Of a stretch of DNA of 21,052 nt, positions 14,181-21,052 are shown one piece after another; within the stretch, counting starts at the first letter, position 1; every line of letters starts with the position of its first letter. The notes below the pieces were generated by a model that was given only the letters and a program-made list of their open reading frames with translations, made no database searches and had not been told where the DNA came from. Source of the stretch: Cellvibrionales bacterium UBA1969 (GTDB taxonomy: Bacteria; Pseudomonadota; Gammaproteobacteria; Pseudomonadales; UBA7434); the NCBI GenBank assembly GCA_002339085.1, contig DDDX01000102.1:645-21696 (forward strand), given 5' to 3'. Both the position numbers and the translations under genes were made by a program.

Positions 14181-15335
14181 TCAACTGGACGATAGGCTAC
14201 AAGAAAATAACCAGTCATCGCCAACCGCGCTCACATCATCAATTGTTAAGCCAATAGCACTACTCATTGTTGCTAACGGTAGTTTAAATACCGGCTGTGC
14301 TTCGGAGCCCATTAATTTAGGGGCAACAAATATTTTTAACTTATCAGTTAATGCTTGATCAACAAATTGTGCCGCTAGGGTCGGGCCAGCCTCAACAAAA
14401 ACATGATTCATTTCTTGTTGGGCTAAAAAACGCAACACTGATAATAAATTAACGGTCGTTGAACTACTGTTATCTGGCAAGGGTACAACCGTTACACCAA
14501 GCGCCTGCAGGACTTTTTGGCGTTCAGTATCGGCACTTTCGGCGCAGGCCACAAAGACACGTCGAGATGCGAAACTTTCTTGAGCAAGCACTCTTGCAGT
14601 AACTGGCGTTCTCAATGAAGAATCAATAATCAACAGGTCGGGCTGACGTGAGATCGCTTCGTTAGCACCTCTATTAAGGCTGTCAATGTGTCTAACATTG
14701 AGTGCTGGATCATCCCTTAAAACAGTGCCAATGCCCGTCACTATGACACAGCTTGCTGCCCTTAATTGCTGTACTTTCTGTCTGGCCGGCGATCCTGTTA
14801 TCCACTGACTTTCACCAGAAGCCATGGCTGCTCGACCGTCAAGGCTCATGGCCATTTTACAGGTCACATACGGTAACTGATGCTGCATCCGTTTAATAAA
14901 ACCAAGGTTTAATGCTGCCGCCTCACTCGCCAACAGGCCCGAAGCAACTAGCAAACCCGCCTCCGCTAAACGAGTATGGCCCGCTCCCGCCACTTGGGGA
15001 TTAGGGTCTTGCATCGCCGACACAACCCGTGAAACACCGGCGCTAATAAGCGCCTCACAACAAGCACCTGTTTGGCCTATATGATTGCAAGGCTCTAGTG
15101 TGACATAGGCAGTTGCTCCCCTAGCCTCACTGCCCGCTTCTTTTAATGCATTCACTTCAGCATGCGCTTGACCGGCACACTGATGCCAACCTTGACCAAC
15201 AATTTTTCCATCTCGCACCAAAACACAGCCAACGGCTGGATTCGGCGTAACAGTATAAATACCTCGCTTAGCACATTGAATCGCTAAAGCCATGTACTCA
15301 CGGTCAGCGCTTGAAAAAGATGGCGGGGATGACAT
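14181..15335 (-). CDS. ribD: Bifunctional riboflavin-specific deaminase/reductase
   Basis: RibD deaminates and then reduces the pyrimidine made by RibA. From the ATG at 15335 the protein has 384 residues. The N-terminal deaminase carries the zinc site HAE (58-60) with EPCNHIGQTGACC (81-93), and MQDPNPQVAGAGH closes the domain. The reductase follows, with CKMAMSLDGRAAMASGESQW and ITGSPARQKVQ. The frame is open 18 codons further upstream, but that part overlaps nrdR. The chosen ATG has a GAG seven bases before it and lies four bases after the nrdR stop, so coupling is likely. The zinc loop reads GQTGACC where E. coli has GRTPPCC; the cysteine is kept. Confidence 0.95.
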   Translation of the reverse strand: MSSPPSFSSADREYMALAIQCAKRGIYTVTPNPAVGCVLVRDGKIVGQGWHQCAGQAHAEVNALKEAGSEARGATAYVTLEPCNHIGQTGACCEALISAGVSRVVSAMQDPNPQVAGAGHTRLAEAGLLVASGLLASEAAALNLGFIKRMQHQLPYVTCKMAMSLDGRAAMASGESQWITGSPARQKVQQLRAASCVIVTGIGTVLRDDPALNVRHIDSLNRGANEAISRQPDLLIIDSSLRTPVTARVLAQESFASRRVFVACAESADTERQKVLQALGVTVVPLPDNSSSTTVNLLSVLRFLAQQEMNHVFVEAGPTLAAQFVDQALTDKLKIFVAPKLMGSEAQPVFKLPLATMSSAIGLTIDDVSAVGDDWLFSCSLSSS

Positions 15336-15339
15336 TGTC

Positions 15340-15801
15340 TTACTCGCTCTGCTCTGCAGAGAGCTTATCGATTTCTTGACGGAATTCATTCAGATCTTCA
15401 AAACTTCGGTAAACCGAAGCAAAACGAACATAGGCAACATGGTCTAACTGCCTTAGATGCTCCATCACCGCCTCGCCAACACGAATCGAGCTGACTTCTC
15501 TTTCACCAGTAGAAATTAAGCTGTGTTTTATATGGCCTACTGTAGTTTCAATTTGCTCAACGCTGACCGGTCGCTTCTCTAATGCGCGAAGAATTCCTGA
15601 ACGTAACTTGTCCTCATCAAAGGGTTGACGAACTTCGTTTTGTTTAATGATCTTAGGCAGCATCAACTCTGCCGTTTCATAAGTACTGAAACGCTCGGTG
15701 CAGGTTTGGCATTCGCGTCGACGGCGAATTTGATCACCCCCAGCCACCAATCTTGAATCGATCACCTTAGTATCTTCTGCACCGCAAAACGGACAACGCA
15801 T
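15340..15801 (-). CDS. nrdR: Ribonucleotide reductase transcriptional repressor NrdR
   Basis: NrdR senses dATP/ATP through an ATP-cone domain and represses ribonucleotide reductase genes. The 153-residue protein has the zinc ribbon cysteines at 3, 6, 31 and 34 (CPFC and CQTC) with the arginine run RRRR between them. The ATP-cone follows, with RQPFDEDKLRSGILRALEKRPV, and FASVYRSFEDL lies near the end. Its own targets, the nrd genes and their boxes, are not in this window. AGGA precedes the ATG. It lies 43 bases after glyA and 4 before ribD, as in other gammaproteobacteria. Confidence 0.96.
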   Translation of the reverse strand: MRCPFCGAEDTKVIDSRLVAGGDQIRRRRECQTCTERFSTYETAELMLPKIIKQNEVRQPFDEDKLRSGILRALEKRPVSVEQIETTVGHIKHSLISTGEREVSSIRVGEAVMEHLRQLDHVAYVRFASVYRSFEDLNEFRQEIDKLSAEQSE

Positions 15802-15844
15802 ACTCAGTATTCCTAGCCAGCACAGATGCTAGCATTGCAAAGTA

Positions 15845-17098
15845 TCAACGATAAACGGGGAACCGTTTACATAACTCGGTTACCTGCGCTCGAACTCGAT
15901 CAATCACTTCCGTATTAGAGACATCTTCTAAAATGTCGCACATCCAATGGGTCAGTTCTATCACCTCTGGCTCTTTAAAGCCACGAGTAGTAATAGCGGG
16001 TGTGCCAACACGTAAACCGCTAGTCACAAACGGTGAGCGGGGATCATTGGGTACTGCATTCTTATTGACAGTAATATGGGCCGCTCCTAGTGCGGCATCA
16101 GCATCTGTACCGGTATACTCTTTGCCGATTAAATCAACTAACATTAAATGGTTATGTGTACCGCCAGAGACAATCTTAATGCCCCGCTCGATAAACGTTT
16201 GCGCCATCGCTTGCGCATTGAGGACTACCTGCTGCTGGTAAACTTTAAAGTCATCGGACATCGCCTCTTTAAAACTTAGTGCTTTGGCTGCGATAGCATG
16301 CATTAATGGCCCACCCTGTCCTCCTGGAAAAACCGCTGAATTAAATTTCTTTTGTAAGGCCTCATTGGCTTTAGCAAGAATAATCCCGCCGCGTGGGCCT
16401 CGTAAGGTTTTGTGTGTGGTCGAGGTTACCACATCAGCATAAGGCACAGGGCTAGGGTAGACACCAGCCGCAACCAAACCGGCTATATGGGCCATATCCA
16501 CTAACAAATAGGCGCCAACGCTGTCGGCTATGGTTCGAAAACGTGCCCAGTCAACAATCCCTGAATAAGCAGAAAATCCTGCAATAATCATTTTAGGTTG
16601 ATGCTCTAGCGCTAAGGATTCAACTTGATCGTAATCAATTTCACCCGTTTCAAGATCTAAACCGTATTGCACAGCGTTATAAACCTTGCCAGAAAAATTA
16701 GGCTTAGCGCCGTGAGTCAAGTGTCCACCTGCGTCTAAACTCATACCTAAAACCGTGTCACCCGCCTCTAATAATGCCAAGTAAACAGCGCTATTGGCTT
16801 GTGAGCCCGAATGCGGCTGGACATTGGCATAGTCAGCACCAAATAACTGTTTGGCACGCTCGACAGCAAGATCTTCTGCGACATCAACAAATTCACAACC
16901 GCCGTAGTAACGCTTACCCGAATAGCCCTCAGCGTATTTATTGGTCAGTACTGAGCCCTGACATTCCATGACGCGGGGACTGCAATAGTTTTCTGAGGCT
17001 ATGAGCTCGACATGATCTTCTTGTCGCTGCTGCTCAGCATAAATTGCTGCTTGTAACTCATCATCAAAATCGGCCACGGTCATACTTTTGTCGAACAT
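15845..17098 (-). CDS. glyA: Serine hydroxymethyltransferase
   Basis: This PLP enzyme interconverts serine and glycine with tetrahydrofolate and supplies one-carbon units. The length, 417 residues, matches E. coli GlyA. The PLP lysine is Lys230 in STTHKTLRGPRGG. Other signatures are ELIASENYCSPRVM (31-44), QPHSGSQAN (94-102) and VDMAHIAGLVAAG (200-212). GGAG sits seven bases before the ATG. It is the first gene of the minus-strand cluster, so its promoter probably lies within 17099-17300 and may drive the genes after it. I found no glycine riboswitch there. Confidence 0.97.
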   Translation of the reverse strand: MFDKSMTVADFDDELQAAIYAEQQRQEDHVELIASENYCSPRVMECQGSVLTNKYAEGYSGKRYYGGCEFVDVAEDLAVERAKQLFGADYANVQPHSGSQANSAVYLALLEAGDTVLGMSLDAGGHLTHGAKPNFSGKVYNAVQYGLDLETGEIDYDQVESLALEHQPKMIIAGFSAYSGIVDWARFRTIADSVGAYLLVDMAHIAGLVAAGVYPSPVPYADVVTSTTHKTLRGPRGGIILAKANEALQKKFNSAVFPGGQGGPLMHAIAAKALSFKEAMSDDFKVYQQQVVLNAQAMAQTFIERGIKIVSGGTHNHLMLVDLIGKEYTGTDADAALGAAHITVNKNAVPNDPRSPFVTSGLRVGTPAITTRGFKEPEVIELTHWMCDILEDVSNTEVIDRVRAQVTELCKRFPVYR

Positions 17099-17165
17099 TC
17101 AATCACTCCAAAACTTAATAAAAATATCGCTGGTCAATGCTTTAATTACGAAACCAAGGCGGTTT

Positions 17166-17195
17166 GGCTCATCTATTAGCTCATCTATTGGCTCA
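17166..17195. repeat. Short tandem repeat upstream of glyA
   Basis: GGCTCATCTATT (17166-17177) is followed directly by AGCTCATCTATT (17178-17189) and the start of a third copy, GGCTCA (17190-17195). The copies differ at one base. It lies about 70-95 bases upstream of the glyA start, so it may hold repeated binding sites or may be replication slippage. Confidence 0.7.
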
Positions 17196-17412
17196 GATTT
17201 GGCAAGCCATTAGATGTGTAGCAAATAGGCCAAAATTAATGTCCTAATACTGCTAGGAAAGGGACGCTCATTCTACATGAATCGCGGCTCGCTTGACACT
17301 GGCAACAAGTTACAGAAAGCCGTGCCAATAAGACTTTTTTAGTCGCTTAAAAATACATAATCACGCCGCATCAAAACACAATAGAAAGCCAATAAAAATC
17401 CATAAGTAATTG

Positions 17413-17431
17413 ATTATAATAGTATTATAAT
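17413..17431. promoter_or_regulatory. Perfect 19-bp palindrome, possible operator
   Basis: ATTATAATAGTATTATAAT has two perfectly complementary nine-base arms around a single central G. It is made almost only of A and T, and both arms contain TATAAT, so it could also act as a -10 element. Its shape (TTATAAT, three bases, ATTATAA) recalls operators of Fur-family regulators, but the spacing differs from textbook boxes. It lies 135 bases before the pseudogene start. Confidence 0.45.
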
Positions 17432-17566
17432 TTTAATGTAAAAACCATCGCCTCGCCTGATTACTCTGCATACAGGACGGTGTCGCCTCGCTTAAAATAG
17501 ATGCCAGCGGCTGTCAGCCAATGATAGTCAACTCACTCCCTTGCACCGCTTGAATAGGAGTAACAC

Positions 17567-18196
17567 ATGACGACTCACCATCAAGCCCGCTATGGCTCAG
17601 TAAAAACAATCTTTTTAGCTTTTTTCTACTCACCCAATGCCTTTTTTTAAGCCACACTTTCGCCGAAACAACCCAGAAAGAAACCGTTTACCCGGCGCTA
17701 CGTGGCATTGCCCTACTCGCTGGCAACACTGACGGCGATAAACTAGCTAATGTCGACTATGAAGATGGCTAAGCAAGCAATATCAAAGCCGGTGAAAGAG
17801 GCATGTTGGCTATTGGCGCAGTATGGGTACATAAAAAATTGAACTGCAAAGCACACTTGGTTACTAGCTGACTCTGCACCTGCCTCAAATGGTGACGCCC
17901 GCTTTACCCAACTGCCTATAGAACTCATCGCGTTCTGGCAATTTAAGCAGTTTCGAATCGGAGGTGGTATTACTCGCCACTTTAATCCCAAACTTAAGAT
18001 TGACCCTCATGGCAACAGCGACAATGCAACGGTTAAATTCAATCATGCCAACGGTCTAATTATTCAGGCCGATTATTACTATTCAGAGCAGTTTGGTGTA
18101 GGCTTAAAGCTAACCGATATTGAGTATAAAACACTTCAATCTGACCAAAAATTTAATGGCGACAGTATTGGCGTGGTCGGCAGCTATCTGTTTTAG
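17567..18196 (+). pseudogene. Degraded outer-membrane beta-barrel protein gene
   Basis: The gene begins with an ATG that still has AGGAG six bases upstream, then a signal-peptide-like segment. It is broken four times. The first break is a seven-T run (17642-17648) where eight would keep frame. The second is an in-frame TAA at 17770-17772. One base is missing near 17840-17841, and another near 17864-17865. Restoring the three bases gives about 210 residues of outer-membrane barrel type: a signal peptide ending SHTFA, alternating strands such as PIELIAFWQF, RIGGGITRHFNPKLKID and GVGLKLTDIEYK, and the terminal strand SIGVVGSYLF with a final Phe. Because three losses add up to one codon, the C-terminal half is in the original frame. 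Its exact family is not recognised. Confidence 0.8.
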
Positions 18197-18286
18197 TTGT
18201 TTTTTTTGCTTCTAGCCTTGTGTATCATGAGGTCGATTTATCAAGCCCAACTGCTGGCATAAACTCGACTTCAGGATACACCCTCT

Positions 18287-19948
18287 ATGGCTCAATACGT
18301 CTTCACAATGAATCGCGTGGGTAAAATCGTACCGCCAAAACGCGAAATCCTTAAAGACATTTCATTGTCATTTTTTCCGGGCGCTAAAATTGGCGTGCTG
18401 GGTCTGAATGGCTCAGGCAAATCCAGCTTACTCAAAATCATGGCCGGCTTAGACAATGATTTTTTAGGCGAGGCACGGCCTCAGCCTGAGCTTAATATCG
18501 GCTACCTGCCTCAAGAACCGCAACTGGATGAAAGCAAAGACGTACGCGGCAATGTCGAAGACGGCTTAGGCGAAATTGCTGACGCGCAGCAAAAATTAGA
18601 AGCCGTGTATAACGCCTATGCCGAACCCGATGCTGACTTTGATGCGCTAGCCAAAGAACAGCAACGCTTAGAAAATATTCTGCAGGCCGGCGATGCCCAC
18701 AACCTTGACCATAAATTGGAAGTTGCAGCTGATGCACTGCGTCTGCCACCTTGGGATGCCGATGTCAGCAAGCTTTCAGGCGGCGAACGTCGGCGTGTAG
18801 CGCTGTGTCGCTTGCTGCTTTCCAATCCCGATATGCTGTTATTAGACGAGCCCACTAACCATTTGGACGCCGAAAGTGTGCATTGGCTAGAACAGTTTCT
18901 TGAAGATTACGCCGGTACAGTGGTCGCCATTACCCACGATCGCTATTTTTTAGATAATGCTGCCGGCTGGATTCTAGAACTGGATCGTGGCCGAGGTATT
19001 CCTTATGAAGGCAACTATTCCAATTGGCTAGAACAAAAAGAAGCTCGTCTTGCCATGGAAGAAAAGCAAGAAGCCTCTCGGCAAAAAACCATTAAATCTG
19101 AACTTGAATGGGTGCGTTCAAATGCCAAGGGCAGACACGCAAAAAGCAAGGCACGACTGCAACGCTTCGATGAGCTCAGCTCGCAAGAATTTCAAAGCCG
19201 CAGTGAAACTAATGAAATTTATATACCCCCCGGTCAACGACTCGGTGATGCAGTGATTGAGCTCAATAATGTCACAAAGTCATACGGTGATAGAACCTTG
19301 CTTAATGAACTAAGCTTTACCGTTCCGAAAGGTGCTATCGTCGGGATTATTGGGGGTAACGGTGCCGGTAAATCAACACTGTTTAGAATGATTACCGGCG
19401 CAGAGCAGCCCGACAGCGGCGAAATAAAAATTGGCGAAACCGTTGATATTGCCTACGTCGAACAGCTACGTGACGAGATGGATAACAATGCCAGCGTTTG
19501 GGAATCCGTCTCGAACGGCCATGAGCAAATTCAAATCGGTAGCTATGAAGTATCATCTCGCGCCTACATTGGTCGATTCAACTTTAAAGGCACAGACCAA
19601 CAGAAGAAAGTCGGCGAGCTGTCTGGCGGAGAACGCGGCCGTTTACAGCTAGCCACGACATTAAAACAAGGCGGTAATGTGCTACTGCTCGACGAACCGT
19701 CAAACGATCTCGATGTCGAAACGCTTCGCGCTTTAGAAGAAGCGTTACTCGATTTTCCTGGCTGCGCAATGATTATCTCGCACGACCGCTGGTTCTTAGA
19801 TCGTGTCGCGACCCATATCTTGGCCTATGAGGGAGATTCTGAAGCGGTATTTTTTGAGGGCAGCTACACCGAGTATCATGCCGATTTTGTTGCTCGCAAA
19901 GGGCATGACGCACAACCAAAAAGAATGCGCTATAAAAAGTTAAAGTAG
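18287..19948 (+). CDS. ettA: Energy-dependent translational throttle protein EttA (ABC-F ATPase)
   Basis: EttA binds the ribosomal E site and gates the first elongation step according to the ATP/ADP ratio. The 553-residue protein has two ABC domains. The first has Walker A GLNGSGKS (39-46), signature LSGGERRRV and Walker B LLLDEPTNHLD. The second has GGNGAGKS, LSGGERGRL and LLLDEPSNDLD. The linker between them (about 245-320) is charged and helical, and the C-terminus KRMRYKKLK is typical of EttA. No membrane part is present, which excludes a transporter. The ribosome site is weak, with AGGA about 12 bases before the ATG. The last nine bases overlap the end of radA. Confidence 0.96.
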   Translation: MAQYVFTMNRVGKIVPPKREILKDISLSFFPGAKIGVLGLNGSGKSSLLKIMAGLDNDFLGEARPQPELNIGYLPQEPQLDESKDVRGNVEDGLGEIADAQQKLEAVYNAYAEPDADFDALAKEQQRLENILQAGDAHNLDHKLEVAADALRLPPWDADVSKLSGGERRRVALCRLLLSNPDMLLLDEPTNHLDAESVHWLEQFLEDYAGTVVAITHDRYFLDNAAGWILELDRGRGIPYEGNYSNWLEQKEARLAMEEKQEASRQKTIKSELEWVRSNAKGRHAKSKARLQRFDELSSQEFQSRSETNEIYIPPGQRLGDAVIELNNVTKSYGDRTLLNELSFTVPKGAIVGIIGGNGAGKSTLFRMITGAEQPDSGEIKIGETVDIAYVEQLRDEMDNNASVWESVSNGHEQIQIGSYEVSSRAYIGRFNFKGTDQQKKVGELSGGERGRLQLATTLKQGGNVLLLDEPSNDLDVETLRALEEALLDFPGCAMIISHDRWFLDRVATHILAYEGDSEAVFFEGSYTEYHADFVARKGHDAQPKRMRYKKLK

Positions 19949-21052
19949 CTCTAGCGCATCAATCAATTTACTGACGCCGGTAACTTCCATGCCGGCGATT
20001 TTTTTCTTCGGCACATTAGCTATCGGCACAATCGCCCGCTTAAAGCCATGCTTGGCGGCTTCTTGAATTCGTTCTTGGCCACTGGTCACGGGTCGAATCT
20101 CGCCCGATAAACCTACCTCACCAAACACCACCAAATCACGCGGCAAACAACGGTCACGAAAACTCGATACAACAGCCAGCAATAAGGCTAAATCAACGCC
20201 GGTTTCTAACACTTTAACGCCGCCAACAGCATTGACAAAAACATCAGAGCCGCCCACAGCCAAACCTCCGTGCCGATGTAATACGGCTAATAGCATTGAT
20301 AACCGCGTTTGATCTAGACCAACAGCAACACGACGAGGATTGTTAAGTTGAGTATCATCGACTAAGGCCTGAATCTCAACCAGTAGCGGCCGCGTGCCTT
20401 CCCATAACACCATAACGACACTGCCCGGTGAATCTTCATCGGCTCGACTCAAAAATATGGCTGAAGGATTTTTCACCTCACGCAGACCCTGCTCGGTCAT
20501 TGCGAAAACGCCCAACTCATTAACGGCACCAAAGCGATTTTTTTGTCCGCGCAAGGTTCTGTAGCGACTGTCGGAAGAGCCCTCAAGTAAAATAGAGCAA
20601 TCAATCATATGCTCCAACACTTTAGGTCCGGCTAAGCTACCGTCTTTTGTGACATGGCCGACTAAAAAGACCACCGTATTGGACTGCTTTGCAAAACGAG
20701 TTAAATAGGCTGCGCACTCACGTACTTGTGATACACCGCCGGGTGCCGACTGTAAATCGCTGGTATGCATCACTTGAATCGAGTCAACCACCATTACCGC
20801 CGGTTTTATTTTTTGCGCCAAAGCAATCACGGCTTCAATATTGGTCTCAGTGGCGAGCTGTAATTGGTCGGTCGGCAGGCCTAAGCGGTTAGCCCGCATC
20901 GCTACTTGCTGAGGCGATTCTTCACCCGTCACGTACAATGCAGCTTTTTGCTTGGCTAACGCACACATCACCTGCAGCAATACCGTGCTTTTACCGGCAC
21001 CCGGATCACCACCGATTAAAATCGCCGAGCCAGCCACTAAGCCGCCACCTAG
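19940..21052 (-). CDS. radA: DNA repair protein RadA/Sms, N-terminus beyond the window
   Basis: RadA is a RecA-related, hexameric, DnaB-type motor that helps branch migration in recombination and repair. The visible 370 residues begin in frame at the window edge with LGGGLVAGSAILIGGD, so the GTG at 21037 is not the start. The N-terminal zinc finger, roughly the first 85-90 residues, lies outside. Visible motifs are Walker A GGDPGAGKST, the RadA-specific KNRFG, and a Lon-like C-terminal domain with VFGEVGLSGEIRPV and a final MEVTGVSKLIDALELL. Its 3' end overlaps ettA by nine bases and contains the ettA terminator on the opposite strand. Confidence 0.96.
   Translation of the reverse strand, partial: LGGGLVAGSAILIGGDPGAGKSTVLLQVMCALAKQKAALYVTGEESPQQVAMRANRLGLPTDQLQLATETNIEAVIALAQKIKPAVMVVDSIQVMHTSDLQSAPGGVSQVRECAAYLTRFAKQSNTVVFLVGHVTKDGSLAGPKVLEHMIDCSILLEGSSDSRYRTLRGQKNRFGAVNELGVFAMTEQGLREVKNPSAIFLSRADEDSPGSVVMVLWEGTRPLLVEIQALVDDTQLNNPRRVAVGLDQTRLSMLLAVLHRHGGLAVGGSDVFVNAVGGVKVLETGVDLALLLAVVSSFRDRCLPRDLVVFGEVGLSGEIRPVTSGQERIQEAAKHGFKRAIVPIANVPKKKIAGMEVTGVSKLIDALELL
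19975..20005 (+). terminator. Intrinsic terminator of ettA, inside the radA coding sequence
   Basis: CGCCGG (19975-19980) and CCGGCG (19992-19997) make a perfect 6-bp GC stem with an 11-base loop. An A and seven consecutive Ts follow (19999-20005) on the plus strand. It begins 26 bases after the ettA stop. The same bases encode part of the C-terminus of radA, including KKK, on the minus strand. Confidence 0.75.

Larger units (their letters stand above)
17099..17566. other. 468-base intergenic region between glyA and the outer-membrane pseudogene
   Basis: This divergent region must hold the glyA promoter (minus strand) and the former promoter of the pseudogene (plus strand). It contains a 12-base tandem repeat at 17166-17195, a perfect AT-only palindrome at 17413-17431, and two copies of TCGCCTCGC at 17448-17456 and 17483-17491. 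GGCTG/CAGCC form a small inverted repeat near 17509-17519. No open reading frame, tRNA or known riboswitch stands out. Confidence 0.7.

Noticed and set aside
17099..17300. Possible glycine riboswitch upstream of glyA
   Set aside because: No paired aptamer pattern is visible on the minus strand; the tandem repeat there is too short to be an aptamer.
17743..17991. 82-codon minus-strand open frame inside the pseudogene
   Set aside because: It is antisense to the recognisable barrel sequence, has no family likeness, and exists only because the opposite strand is a decayed gene.

Overview
The window reads as ordinary chromosomal DNA of a gammaproteobacterium. The order glyA-nrdR-ribD-ribE-ribB(X)-ribH-nusB-thiL-pgpA is the arrangement known from that class, the proteins (EttA, SlyD, ThiL, PgpA, RadA) are of gammaproteobacterial type, and base composition is moderate. 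The mix of a TonB receptor, a PQQ-type dehydrogenase and a DUF1214 protein would suit a marine or aquatic Cellvibrionales/Spongiibacteraceae-like organism, but that finer placement is only a guess.

Layout. Positions 1-174 hold the 5' end of ribA (minus strand, cut by the window edge). Positions 320-1977 hold a minus-strand pair: a membrane-anchored PQQ sugar/sorbosone dehydrogenase-like protein and a thioredoxin-type arsenate reductase. Positions 2103-7279 are a plus-strand thiamine salvage operon behind a clear TPP riboswitch: TonB-dependent receptor, small YkoF/MTH1187-like thiamine-binding protein, PnuT permease, thiamine kinase-like phosphotransferase, and a ThiF/MoeB-rhodanese fusion. 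A limonene-epoxide-hydrolase-fold gene follows. slyD (minus) and a secreted DUF1214 protein (plus) come next.

From 17098 down to 9759 on the minus strand runs a long tightly packed cluster: glyA, nrdR, ribD, ribE, ribBX, ribH, nusB, thiL, pgpA. Positions 17099-17566 are non-coding, with a perfect AT-only palindrome and a small tandem repeat. Positions 17567-18196 are the remains of an outer-membrane beta-barrel gene. ettA (plus) and the truncated radA (minus) overlap tail to tail at the end.

How the genes work together. The receptor and PnuT would bring thiamine across the outer and inner membranes, the kinase would trap it as thiamine monophosphate, and ThiL from the neighbouring rib-nus cluster would make TPP, which closes the loop by acting on the riboswitch. 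RibD, RibE, RibB and RibH cover most of riboflavin synthesis. The GTP cyclohydrolase II half of the RibB fusion has lost its zinc cysteines, so the separate RibA at position 1 must supply that first step. In relatives ribA tends to lie near pgpA; here about 9.6 kb of thiamine, DUF1214 and other genes sits between them.

I do not see a CRISPR array, phage, insertion sequence, tRNA or rRNA. The most interesting items are the composition of the TPP-controlled operon, the degenerate RibBX domain paired with a distant ribA, the outer-membrane pseudogene whose three single-base losses restore frame, and three convergent gene pairs with no spacer, two of which carry terminators inside coding sequence.
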